NCBI RefSeq assembly: GCF_900143065.1
Contig: NZ_FRCX01000001.1
Coordinates: 744,001 to 808,000, forward strand
DNA: 64,000 nt
Reading direction: 5' to 3'
Source: Duganella sacchari
Lineage (GTDB): Bacteria > Pseudomonadota > Gammaproteobacteria > Burkholderiales > Burkholderiaceae_D
This document shows, one piece after another, positions 44,891 through 52,903 of the stretch (position 1 is its first letter; the number at the start of each line of letters is the position of its first letter). The position numbers and the translations under genes were made by a program. The notes under the pieces were generated by a model, which saw nothing but the letters and a program-made list of their open reading frames with translations, was not told where the DNA came from and did not search any database.

Positions 44891-46450
44891 TTAACGCAGG
44901 TTGACCAGCGTTTGCAGGATCGAATCCTCGGTCTTGATGGTTTGCGCATTGGCCTGGTAGACGCGCTGCGCAGTGATCATGTTAACCAGTTCGGCTGTGA
45001 GGTCGGTGTTGGAATTTTCCACCGCATTCGAACGCAAGCCGCCCATCGAACCCGCATTCGGTACGCCGATGGTTGGTGGACCCGATGCCGAGCTTTCCGC
45101 CCACGCATTGTTACCGAGCGGGGTCAGGCCATCGACGCTGGCAAAGTTGGCCATGGCGATCTGGCCCATGGCGCGCGATTTACCGTTGCTGTACTGGCCC
45201 AGGATGATGCCGTTGGCATCGATCGAGTAACGCTGCCAGGAACCGGCCGAGTAGCCGTTCTGGGTCGAGCCCAGGTCGTTGGTCACGCTGCCGTACTGAG
45301 TGGTCTTGTCAAACGTGGTGGCCACGGTCAGTGGTTGCTGTGCGCCGGTGTCCGGGAAAATCGGCAGCTGGATCTGGAATGGCAGGGTTTGCGGGGTTGG
45401 CTGCATCAGCGCCATGGCCTGCGGATCCAGCGCACCGCTCTTGGTGAACAGCAGTGTACCGGCCTTGACTGCTGGCACGGTAATGGCAGCGGCCAGCTTG
45501 GCGCTGATCTGGTCAGGGTTCATGCCGGTAATGGAGCCGCTGGAGGTCGGGTCGAGCGCGGTGAAGGCGGCCTGCAGCGCGTCAAGCTGAGCCTGAGTAG
45601 CAGCAGCTGGCGGCGTGCTGGCGGCCGTATTCATGGCACCAAACGCAGCGTTCGCGTAGTTAAAAGCCGCCTGTGCAATCAACGCTGGATCGGGCGGGGT
45701 ATCGCGGACTCGATCATTGTAGTCTGAACGCGCTTGCTTGGCTGCTGGGTCAGCATTAACGGCAGCAGCTACGCTAGCAGACACAATTTCCTTGTTATCC
45801 GCAGCAGCATACACGTCCCAAGTGTTGGCATCGGTTTTGACGTAGTAGGTCGTCATGATATGCGCGGTACCCAGGCTATCGTATACGTTCAGCACGGTTT
45901 GCTTGTTGTAGCTGGTCGGATCGTTCGCATCAAACGGCACGGTAGCAGGCACTTTTTCAGCCGAGCTCAAGTTCATCTGGAAGTTGGCTTCGCTGGTTTG
46001 CACCGGCGTCAGGTCGGACTTGTCCAGCGTCAGCGGCACTGGCGAACCCAGCTGGATCACGCCGGCCGTGTTGGACAGGTAGCCGGTCAGCTGCGCGCCC
46101 TGGGCGTTGACCAGCGTGTGGGTGGCGTCTTCGTGGAACTGGCCGTTACGCGAGTACTGCACCGCGCCATTCACCACTTCACGGAAGAAGCCGCCACCAT
46201 TGATCGCCACGTCCAGCGGATTGGCGGAGGTTTCAATATTCCCTTGGCTGAACTGCTGCGCCAGCTTGGAAACCGTCACACCGATACCCGGGTTGTTGCC
46301 GGACACGCCGTTGAGCGAATTGGCATACAGGTCGGCAAACTGCGCTTGCGACGCTTTGAAGCCCACCGTGCTGGCATTGGCAATGTTATTGCCAATGACG
46401 TCCAGCGATTTGGATGCAGCATTCAAGCCGCTCAGTCCTTGTTGGAACAT
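44891..46450 (-). CDS. flgE: Flagellar hook protein FlgE
   Basis: FlgE is the 519-residue hook subunit, longer than the ~400 residues in enterics because of a larger central domain. The N-terminus FQQGLSGLNAASKSLDVIGNNIANASTVGFKASQAQFAD and C-terminus ELVNMITAQRVYQANAQTIKTEDSILQTLVNLR are conserved. It lies 11 bases upstream of flgF and 26 bases after flgD. Confidence 0.97.
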   Translation of the reverse strand: MFQQGLSGLNAASKSLDVIGNNIANASTVGFKASQAQFADLYANSLNGVSGNNPGIGVTVSKLAQQFSQGNIETSANPLDVAINGGGFFREVVNGAVQYSRNGQFHEDATHTLVNAQGAQLTGYLSNTAGVIQLGSPVPLTLDKSDLTPVQTSEANFQMNLSSAEKVPATVPFDANDPTSYNKQTVLNVYDSLGTAHIMTTYYVKTDANTWDVYAAADNKEIVSASVAAAVNADPAAKQARSDYNDRVRDTPPDPALIAQAAFNYANAAFGAMNTAASTPPAAATQAQLDALQAAFTALDPTSSGSITGMNPDQISAKLAAAITVPAVKAGTLLFTKSGALDPQAMALMQPTPQTLPFQIQLPIFPDTGAQQPLTVATTFDKTTQYGSVTNDLGSTQNGYSAGSWQRYSIDANGIILGQYSNGKSRAMGQIAMANFASVDGLTPLGNNAWAESSASGPPTIGVPNAGSMGGLRSNAVENSNTDLTAELVNMITAQRVYQANAQTIKTEDSILQTLVNLR

Positions 46451-46476
46451 GGTATTCCCCTATTGGTAATGACTGC

Positions 46477-47196
46477 TTACAAAACTTCTTTCACATCGCT
46501 CATGCTGAAATGGCCGAGTGACGTATTCAATTTGACACCGCCGCTGCCGGTCGACACGCTGGCCACGGCCGCCAACTGCAATGGCGTGGCATCGGTCAGC
46601 GTGGTGCTGCCGTTCTGGGCGGTGACAGTAAAGGTGTACTTGCCGGCTGGCGCCGTGGTGGTCTTGTCGTCCATCAGGCCATCCCAGGTGATCGGATAGG
46701 TGCCGATGTCCGCATTGGCCAGGCTCATGGTGCGCACGGTCTTGCCGGTGCTGTCCTGGATCGCGATACTGACATTGGCGGCCGCAGTGGCCAGGTCGAT
46801 GCCAAACACGCTGGTGCTGGTGGTCTTGCCGGCCGCGTCGGTCGAGGTCGACAGGTCGATGCCCTTGCCCGCCACCAGCACGCCCTTGCCGATCAGGTTG
46901 ATCGCGCTTTGCGAGTTGGCGCTGGCCATGTCGGTGCGCAGCGAATCCAGCGTGGCGTTGACCTTGTTGATGCCGGTCACGGTCGACAGCTGGGCCAGCT
47001 GGCTGGTCATGGCCGCGTTGTCCATCGGATTCAGCGGATCCTGGTTTTGCAGCTGGGTCACCAGCAGTTTCATGAACTTGTCCTGGTCCGCCTGCACGCT
47101 GTTGGTGCTGGTCGAACTGGTGCTGCTGGACGTGCTGGTGGTGCTGTTGGTGGTTGCCGCCTTGGGCGTATCGATAATGCCGCCGGTAATAGCCAT
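46477..47196 (-). CDS. flgD: Hook assembly cap protein FlgD
   Basis: FlgD is the 239-residue hook cap scaffold. After a Thr/Ser-rich leader, the conserved N-terminal block QDKFMKLLVTQLQNQDPLNPMDNAAMTSQLAQLSTVTGI is present. The C-terminal half holds FlgD Tudor-like and Ig-like domains (TWDGLMDDKTTAPAGKYTFTV type). Confidence 0.97.
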   Translation of the reverse strand: MAITGGIIDTPKAATTNSTTSTSSSTSSTSTNSVQADQDKFMKLLVTQLQNQDPLNPMDNAAMTSQLAQLSTVTGINKVNATLDSLRTDMASANSQSAINLIGKGVLVAGKGIDLSTSTDAAGKTTSTSVFGIDLATAAANVSIAIQDSTGKTVRTMSLANADIGTYPITWDGLMDDKTTTAPAGKYTFTVTAQNGSTTLTDATPLQLAAVASVSTGSGGVKLNTSLGHFSMSDVKEVL

Positions 47197-47215
47197 GATG
47201 ACCTCTTGCTTTTAA

Positions 47216-47626
47216 TTAGGATTGACCGATGGTCAGGGTTTTCAACAGCAGCGTCTTGGCTGCGTTCATGGTTTCCACGTTGGTCTGGTAGGAACGCGAG
47301 GCCGACAGCATGTTGACCATCTCATCCACCACATTCACGTTGGGCATGGTGACGTAGCCGTTCTCGTCGGCGGCAGGATGCTTGGGGTCATACATCATCT
47401 TCATCGGCGACTGGTCTTCCACCACCTGCTTGACGCGCACGCCGGTGGCAGTGCCGCCATCGGTAGGCGTCTGCGCCTCAAACACCACCTGGCGCGCGCG
47501 GTAGGCTTCGCCGCTGGCGCTGGTGGCGCTGTCGGCATTGGCCAGGTTGGAGGCCACCACGTTCAGGCGCTGCGCCTGCGCGCTCATGGCCGAACCGGAA
47601 ACATTGAAAATATTAAACAGCGACAT
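47216..47626 (-). CDS. flgC: Flagellar proximal rod protein FlgC
   Basis: FlgC is a 136-residue rod subunit of family length. It has SLFNIFNVSGSAMSAQAQRLNVVASNLANADS at the N-terminus and MPNVNVVDEMVNMLSASRSYQTNVETMNAAKTLLL at the C-terminus. Two bases separate it from flgB. Confidence 0.97.
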   Translation of the reverse strand: MSLFNIFNVSGSAMSAQAQRLNVVASNLANADSATSASGEAYRARQVVFEAQTPTDGGTATGVRVKQVVEDQSPMKMMYDPKHPAADENGYVTMPNVNVVDEMVNMLSASRSYQTNVETMNAAKTLLLKTLTIGQS

Positions 47627-47628
47627 GA

Positions 47629-48057
47629 TTAGCTCCCTGACTGGATCGCCGCCATCATCGACTTGATCTGGGCGTTGATGGCGGTAATGCCGGCTTCATA
47701 GCGGATGGCGTTATCGGCGAACTGGTTGCGTTCCACATCCATGTCCACCGTGTTGCCGTCCACCGCGCCCTGGATCACGCCGCGGTACAGCAGCGGCGTG
47801 CCATCGGCCAGCGTACCGGCGTCTTGCTGAGGGTTGGGGTAATGCTTGCTGGCGGTGGTGCGCAGCGTTTGCTGGGCGTCGGGATTGGCTTTGTCCAGCG
47901 CGGCCTGCATCGCGCTGCTGAAGTCGATATCGCGCGCCTTGTAGTTGGGCGTGTCCGCATTGGCCATATTGGAAGCGAGCACGGTCTGACGCTGCGAGCG
48001 CAGACTCAGCGAGGTCTCGTTGAACCGCAGGTAATCGTCTAACTTGCTGCCGAGCAT
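47629..48057 (-). CDS. flgB: Flagellar proximal rod protein FlgB
   Basis: FlgB is a 142-residue rod subunit and the first gene of the flgBCDEF operon. Start at ATG 48057 (GGGGAG seven bases upstream) in preference to an in-frame codon six residues earlier. The motif VLASNMANADTPNYKARDIDFSSAM is the FlgB signature. It is divergent from flgA across 154 bases. Confidence 0.96.
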   Translation of the reverse strand: MLGSKLDDYLRFNETSLSLRSQRQTVLASNMANADTPNYKARDIDFSSAMQAALDKANPDAQQTLRTTASKHYPNPQQDAGTLADGTPLLYRGVIQGAVDGNTVDMDVERNQFADNAIRYEAGITAINAQIKSMMAAIQSGS

Positions 48058-48211
48058 GATGCGCTCCCCTTCCACATTGATGACAGAGTCGATGATACGG
48101 AGTTGCCGGGCGCAACCATCAAACGATAAGCACCCGGTTTTGGGGCTTATTCCACGCTTCGAGTTTAGTCCGCCCGACTATGATGGCAATATTGAAGGGG
48201 AAACCGACGCC
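48058..48211. other. Divergent flgB/flgA control region
   Basis: These 154 bases should hold the promoters of flgBCDEF (leftward) and flgA (rightward). No sigma28 match of the fliD/flgM quality and no sigma54 GG-N10-GC element was found. Activation by an FlhDC-type master regulator would fit but no binding site could be confirmed by eye. Confidence 0.4.
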
Positions 48212-48907
48212 ATGAAATCACGCTTACTTGTTACCACACTGCTGGCCGCCACGTTCAGCACCGGCGCCGCCGCCCAGGCGGGACGCCAGGATGTGGCGGT
48301 CATCAAGCGCACCGTCGAACAGTTCCTGCAGGTGCAGGCTGGCGGCCTGCCGGGCGAAGTCACGGTCACCGTGGGCGCCATCGACCCACGCATGAGCCTG
48401 GCCGCCTGCCCCGATCCACAAGCTTTCTTTATGCCCGGCGCGCGCGCCTGGGGCAAAACCACGGTGGGCGTGCGCTGTGCGACACCTTCCACTTGGACGG
48501 TCTATATTCAAGCCAATGTGATGGTGGTGGGCGAATATCTCGCCGCTGCCGCGCCGCTGGTGCAAGGCCAGCCCATCGACGCTAACCAGCTCACCACCCT
48601 CAAGGGTGATTTGACAATGTTGCCGCCGGGGATAGCCACCGATGCCAGCCAGGTGGTGGGCCGTAGCGCCATGGTGTCGCTGCCGCCCGGCACGCCGCTG
48701 CGCCTGGATACGTTGCGCAGCAAGCCGGTGGTGCAATCCGGCCAGCTGGTGCGGTTAGTATCCAGCGGCAATGGTTTCAGTGTCTCGGCCGAAGGCCGCG
48801 CCATGAGCACGGCCGGTGACGGCCAGGTCGTGCAGGTGAAAACCGGCAACGGCCAGCAGATTACCGGCATCGCCAAGAGTGGCGGACTGGTCGAGGTAGC
48901 ATTTTGA
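48212..48907 (+). CDS. flgA: Flagellar P-ring chaperone FlgA
   Basis: FlgA is a 231-residue periplasmic chaperone for FlgI. Start at ATG 48212, which gives a signal peptide (KSRLLVTTLLAATFSTGAAAQA); GAAGGGG lies eleven bases upstream. The C-terminal SAF domain contains QPIDANQLTTLKGDL and PGTPLRLDTLRSKPVVQSGQ. The gene is divergent from flgB, as in enterics. Confidence 0.95.
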   Translation: MKSRLLVTTLLAATFSTGAAAQAGRQDVAVIKRTVEQFLQVQAGGLPGEVTVTVGAIDPRMSLAACPDPQAFFMPGARAWGKTTVGVRCATPSTWTVYIQANVMVVGEYLAAAAPLVQGQPIDANQLTTLKGDLTMLPPGIATDASQVVGRSAMVSLPPGTPLRLDTLRSKPVVQSGQLVRLVSSGNGFSVSAEGRAMSTAGDGQVVQVKTGNGQQITGIAKSGGLVEVAF

Positions 48908-48929
48908 GCAACAGGCGCCTGGTTCCAGC

Positions 48930-48956
48930 TAAAGTTTCCGGACTAGCCGCCGTTAC
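48930..48956 (+). promoter_or_regulatory. Sigma28 (FliA) promoter of flgM-flgN
   Basis: TAAA at 48930-48933, a 15-base spacer, and GCCGTTAC at 48949-48956. This is the best FliA-type match in the window together with the fliD site. It lies about 48 bases before the flgM start. Confidence 0.78.
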
Positions 48957-49003
48957 CGACTCAGATCCCGGAGTTTCGCACTCCTAGCTGAGAAGGAAAT
49001 GCT

Positions 49004-49321
49004 GTGAAAATTAACGATACACTCAAGAGCACGCCCGGCTTGCCATCCACGCCTGCAGCGACCGGTTCCACCGCGCGCGGCGCAGACAAGGCAGCCGAAG
49101 CAGCACCGGCCAATATCGCGTCGGACAATGTACGCCTGTCGCCGCAAGGCCAGGCCATGGCGGCCAGTTCTGCCAGCGGCGCCAATGCCGTGTTTGACAC
49201 CAAAAAAGTCGAACGCATCAAATTGGCAATTGCCGATGGCCAGTTCCAGGTCAACTCGGAAAAAGTAGCGGATGGCTTGCTGGATACCGTCAAGGATCTG
49301 CTGCACTCAAGAAAACGATAG
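49004..49321 (+). CDS. flgM: Anti-sigma28 factor FlgM
   Basis: FlgM is a 105-residue inhibitor of FliA, exported after hook completion. The GTG start at 49004 has AAGGAA eight bases upstream. KINDTLK at the N-terminus, then DNVRLSPQGQAM and the sigma-binding C-terminal helices FDTKKVERIKLAIADGQFQV and VADGLLDTVKDLL are diagnostic. A sigma28 promoter precedes it, giving the usual feedback loop. Confidence 0.95.
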   Translation: MKINDTLKSTPGLPSTPAATGSTARGADKAAEAAPANIASDNVRLSPQGQAMAASSASGANAVFDTKKVERIKLAIADGQFQVNSEKVADGLLDTVKDLLHSRKR

Positions 49322-49328
49322 GATAATC

Positions 49329-49805
49329 ATGACCACCGTCACCCCGCTGAACAGCCTGCGCGAAGAAGCCCACATCATGTCCACCCTGCTGGATGTGCTG
49401 CGCCAGGAACAGCAACTGCTGGTGACGGCGGAAATTGATGGCCTGTCGGCCGTCACCACCCGCAAGACCGCGCTGGTCACGCAGATGACCCTGTTGTCGG
49501 CGCAACGTCACCGCTCGCTGGGCAAATGCGGCTTTCCTGCTGAAGAAGCCGGCATGGACGCGTGGATTGCCGCCAGCGGCGACGCGCAGCCAGAGTCTGC
49601 CACGCTGTGGACAGCGCTGTTGCAGCACACGCGGGAAGCCAAGGAACTCAACCGCGTCAACGGCATGCTGATCAACAAGCAGATGGGGCATGCGCAAAGC
49701 GCGCTGCAGGCGCTGCGTCCGCAAGGCCAAACCCCGAACAGCTTCTATGGCCCAGGCGGTATTTCCACCGCTGTGCCGCGCAGCCGCGGCTTCCTGGCTG
49801 GCTGA
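49329..49805 (+). CDS. flgN: Flagellar export chaperone FlgN
   Basis: FlgN is the 158-residue helical chaperone for FlgK and FlgL. Start at ATG 49329, seven bases after flgM, with AGGA upstream. A long charged N-terminal helix (LNSLREEAHIMSTLLDVLRQEQQLLV) and a C-terminal region ending in a flexible Pro/Gly/Ser stretch fit the family. Conservation is low; position supports the call. Confidence 0.92.
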   Translation: MTTVTPLNSLREEAHIMSTLLDVLRQEQQLLVTAEIDGLSAVTTRKTALVTQMTLLSAQRHRSLGKCGFPAEEAGMDAWIAASGDAQPESATLWTALLQHTREAKELNRVNGMLINKQMGHAQSALQALRPQGQTPNSFYGPGGISTAVPRSRGFLAG

Positions 49806-49826
49806 TTCCCCCGCACGTCACATAGC

Positions 49827-49858
49827 AGGGTCGGACCCCGCACGGGGTCCGACCCTTT
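49827..49858. terminator. 14-bp perfect palindromic terminator between convergent flgN and motD
   Basis: AGGGTCGGACCCCG and its exact complement are separated by two bases (CA), with a T-rich tail to the right. It ends the flgMN transcript and probably the leftward motCD-fliA unit. It shares a GGGTC/GACCC core with the long hairpin at 13510. Confidence 0.82.
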
Positions 49859-49861
49859 GCT

Positions 49862-50623
49862 TTACTGGGTGGGCAGTTCAGTAGCCGGGTCGGGGAGGCC
49901 CGAGAGAATGGTCACCGCCACGCGGCGGTTGCGCGCCCGGTTGACAGGCGTGTCGTTGGCGGCCACCGGCTCATTGGCACTGAAGCCCACGGCGGTGAGC
50001 CGTTCCGGCGCCACCCCTGCGTCAATGAACAGGCGCACCACGCTGCTGGCCCGCACGGCCGACAGTTCCCAGTTGGACGGGAAGCGGGTATTGGCGATCG
50101 GCTGATTGTCCGTATGGCCTTCCACCTGCACCTTATGGCTGTCGATCTTGAGCAGCGCGGCGACGGCGCGCAGCGCCTCCACCGATTCCGGCATCAGGCG
50201 CGCATCGCCCGGATCAAACAGCACCGAGGCATTGATTTCGACACTGACGCCACGGCTGTTCTGCGTCACCCGCACCTTGCCCTCCTTGACCAGCGGCGCC
50301 ATGGTGGACAACAGGTCCTGCGCCAGCTTGGTCATCTGCTCCTTTTCCTTGCGCAGCAATTCATTGCGGCGCTTGAGGGCGGGATTGGGAATCGGCAGGT
50401 TGGGCACTTCGGTGTTGGTCGGCTGCGCCGCGCCCTTGCCGCCAAACGCATCGCCCAGCGCATCCGAAAAAATCTTGTACTTGCCGATGTTGACTGCGGA
50501 AATCGCGTACATCACCACAAAGAACGCAAACAGCAGCGTGATGAAGTCGGAATAGGAAATCAGCCAGCGTTCGTGGTTTTCCGGCTCATCGTCGAACTTC
50601 CTGCGGGCGCGACGGTATTGCAT
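49862..50623 (-). CDS. motD: Stator protein MotD (MotB family)
   Basis: The protein has 253 residues. The MotB-type transmembrane segment (about 25-42) contains the proton-carrying D26 in ISYSDFITLLFAFFVVMYA. A plug/linker is followed by a peptidoglycan-binding OmpA-type domain (about 125-245) with VQVEGHTDNQPIANTRFPSNWELSAVRA. Pairing with motC next to fliA matches the Pseudomonas MotC/MotD arrangement, so a second stator set (MotA/MotB) may exist elsewhere. Confidence 0.93.
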   Translation of the reverse strand: MQYRRARRKFDDEPENHERWLISYSDFITLLFAFFVVMYAISAVNIGKYKIFSDALGDAFGGKGAAQPTNTEVPNLPIPNPALKRRNELLRKEKEQMTKLAQDLLSTMAPLVKEGKVRVTQNSRGVSVEINASVLFDPGDARLMPESVEALRAVAALLKIDSHKVQVEGHTDNQPIANTRFPSNWELSAVRASSVVRLFIDAGVAPERLTAVGFSANEPVAANDTPVNRARNRRVAVTILSGLPDPATELPTQ

Positions 50624-50624
50624 C

Positions 50625-51371
50625 TCAATGCTCCCGCATCAGCGTGGCGATGCGCTCGTCGATCACACGCGTGTGGTCGCCCGTGGCAATGTCGTAGAAC
50701 ACGGCAGCGGCGATCTCCTGCTGGTGCACGGCTTGCGTGACGATCGCCTTGAGCTTGTTGGCAATGGGATAGAACAGCAGGTTGGCCAGGCCGACGCCGT
50801 AAATCGTCGAGACAAACGCCACCGCAATGCCGGCGCCCAGCTTGTTCGGGTCGGTGAGGTTTTCCATCACATGCACCAGCCCGAGCACGGCGCCCAGGAT
50901 GCCGATGGTGGGCGAATAGCCAGCCGCCGACTCCCAGATACGCACGGCCTGGCGCTCTTCCGTTTCGTAGGCGGTAATTTCCGTGTCCAGCAGCTGGCGC
51001 AGCTTGTCCGGCGCGATGCCATCGACGATCAGGCGCAGGCCCTTGGTGTTGAACTTGTCCTTGGAGGCAAGCATGTAGCGCTCCAGCGACAGCAGGCCGT
51101 CGCGGCGCGCCGCCAGGTTCCAGGCGTTGATGTCGCGTGCCAGTGCGGCGCGCGTATCCGGCGGCGGCGTAAACACCAGCCGCAGCATCTGCAGGCCACG
51201 CACAAAGGTTTTGAATCGGGTTTGCAGCAGCACCGCGCCCACCGTGCCGATGACCACGATGGCAAACGCCGCCGGTTGCAACAGCGAAGCGAGCTTGCCG
51301 CCTTCCAGCGTCTGGCCGATGATGATGCCGGTCAGCGCCAGCAAGACCCCGGCTACGCTGGCCCAGTCCAA
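50625..51371 (-). CDS. motC: Stator protein MotC (MotA family)
   Basis: This 248-residue integral membrane protein has four transmembrane segments (about 5-22, 33-50, 150-172, 185-205) and the MotA/TolQ/ExbB signature around APTIGILGAVLGLVHVMENL and GIAVAFVSTIYGVGLANLLFYPIANKL. It overlaps fliA by 19 bases and lies 1 base before motD, showing tight coupling. Confidence 0.93.
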   Translation of the reverse strand: MDWASVAGVLLALTGIIIGQTLEGGKLASLLQPAAFAIVVIGTVGAVLLQTRFKTFVRGLQMLRLVFTPPPDTRAALARDINAWNLAARRDGLLSLERYMLASKDKFNTKGLRLIVDGIAPDKLRQLLDTEITAYETEERQAVRIWESAAGYSPTIGILGAVLGLVHVMENLTDPNKLGAGIAVAFVSTIYGVGLANLLFYPIANKLKAIVTQAVHQQEIAAAVFYDIATGDHTRVIDERIATLMREH

Positions 51372-52084
51372 GACCGCTCCCGAAGTGAGGCACGCAGGCG
51401 TGCCACGGCTTGCGTATGCAATTGCGATACGCGCGATTCCGACACACCCATGACGGCGCCGATTTCTTTCAAGTTAAGCTCCTCTTCGTAATACAGGCCC
51501 ATCAGCATGCGCTCCCGGTCCGGCAGCGCATCGATGGCATCGATCACGGCCTGGCGGAAGTCGCCGTCCAGCAGTGACCGCAGCGGATCGGCCTCGTCAT
51601 CCGACGCATAACGGTCGAGGAAGCTGTCGTTGCCGTCGTCGTCGTGAAAATCCTCGTAATAAACCAGCTGGTGGCCGCCACCATCGCCCAGCATTTCCTG
51701 GTAGTCGGCCAGCGACAGCTTGAGCGACTTGGCCACTTCCGATTCGCTGGGCGGGCGGCCCAGACGCTGCTGCAAGGTGGACATTGCGGCCTCGACCTTG
51801 CGCATGTTTTGCCGCAGCGAGCGCGGCAGCCAGTCGCTATTGCGCAGCTCATCGAGCATGGCGCCGCGGATGCGCAGCACCGCATAGGTTTCAAATTGCG
51901 CGCCGTGCGTTTCTTCGTAACGGCTGATGGCGTCTAGCAGGCCGATCATTCCAGCTTGCACCAGATCGTCGACTTCGACGCTGGGTGGCAGTTTCGCCTT
52001 CATGTGGTGGGCCAGGCGCTTGACCAACGGCATGTGCTCCGTCAGCAAAGTATCCTTGTCCGCTTTCCCTTTTACCGTGTACAT
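51353..52084 (-). CDS. fliA: RNA polymerase sigma factor for flagellar late genes, FliA (sigma28)
   Basis: The protein has 243 residues. Region 2 contains DLVQAGMIGLLDAISRYEE and FETYAVLRIRGAMLDELRNSDW. Region 3 follows, and the region 4 helix-turn-helix is LNLKEIGAVMGVSESRVSQLHTQAVARLR. It is the expected reader of the TAAA-N15-GCCGWTAA promoters at fliC, fliD and flgM and is antagonised by FlgM. Lies 18 bases downstream of flhG. Confidence 0.97.
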   Translation of the reverse strand: MYTVKGKADKDTLLTEHMPLVKRLAHHMKAKLPPSVEVDDLVQAGMIGLLDAISRYEETHGAQFETYAVLRIRGAMLDELRNSDWLPRSLRQNMRKVEAAMSTLQQRLGRPPSESEVAKSLKLSLADYQEMLGDGGGHQLVYYEDFHDDDGNDSFLDRYASDDEADPLRSLLDGDFRQAVIDAIDALPDRERMLMGLYYEEELNLKEIGAVMGVSESRVSQLHTQAVARLRASLRERSWTGPA

Positions 52085-52102
52085 TCGAATAATTTTTATG
52101 AA

Positions 52103-52903
52103 TTAAGCGCTGAGTTGCCCACTACTCCCCAGCGCAAAGCGCCCCGCCAGTTGACGAAACGCGACCGAGGCCCCAGCCAGCGGAAACGCATCTACCACCG
52201 CGCGCCCCAAGCGCGCAGCGCGTTGCAGATACTCGTCCGCAGGCACGGACCCCATGGAAACCAGGTTGACAGCAAGATATCGGCTTGCCGCCTGTGCCAT
52301 ATTATCGTAAACCACCTTGGCTTCGGCTTCGGAAGCACCCGTGACCAGGATTCCGAACGGCCGGCGGCCCAGTTCCTGGTTCAAGCGCTTAATCATACTG
52401 TAGGCAGCCTTGATCGAGGTAGCGCTATTGGACACTTGTACCACGATGTCCGAGCTGGCCATGATGGGCACCGGGAACGCGTCGCCATCAAATTCGCCAT
52501 CGACCAGCACCATGCCGGTCTGTTTGGCCAGCACATCAAAGGCTTTGGCCAGGCGCCGGGTTTCGTCCGGGCCGGAGCGCGCTGCGCCGCGTGTCATGGA
52601 CGCCACCGCAAATCCCTGCGGCACCTGGTGGATCACCTGGTTCAGGCCGCATTCCTGGCGCGCCACGTTGAGCAGGCTGTGGCCGCCATCGACGCCGAGC
52701 CGCGAGGCCACGCCATGCACGCTGGCGCAGGCATCGACGATCAGCACATCATTGCCGGCGCGCGACAGCGATGCGCCCAGGTTGACCAGCATGGAGCCCT
52801 TGTCATCCTGCGGCGCGGCCGACAGGAAGGTGACGATGCGGGGCTGCGGCCCCGCCAGCATGCGGCGGAGTCCCTCCGCCTGGTCGAAATTGAAGTTAGC
52901 CAA
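52103..52903 (-). CDS. flhG: Flagellar number regulator FlhG/FleN (MinD-like, degenerate P-loop)
   Basis: The protein has 266 residues from a TTG start at 52903, chosen because GAGGT lies upstream and ANFNFDQAEGLRRML is the normal FlhG N-terminus; an ATG seven codons earlier (52924) is possible. The DQAxxLR motif (7-14) that stimulates FlhF GTPase is intact. The MinD Walker A is not: where KGGVGKT is expected the sequence is SAAPQDDKGS (28-37), retaining one lysine but lacking the signature lysine and the Thr/Ser. ATP binding and dimerisation may be altered. It overlaps flhF by 8 bases. Confidence 0.9.
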   Translation of the reverse strand: MANFNFDQAEGLRRMLAGPQPRIVTFLSAAPQDDKGSMLVNLGASLSRAGNDVLIVDACASVHGVASRLGVDGGHSLLNVARQECGLNQVIHQVPQGFAVASMTRGAARSGPDETRRLAKAFDVLAKQTGMVLVDGEFDGDAFPVPIMASSDIVVQVSNSATSIKAAYSMIKRLNQELGRRPFGILVTGASEAEAKVVYDNMAQAASRYLAVNLVSMGSVPADEYLQRAARLGRAVVDAFPLAGASVAFRQLAGRFALGSSGQLSA

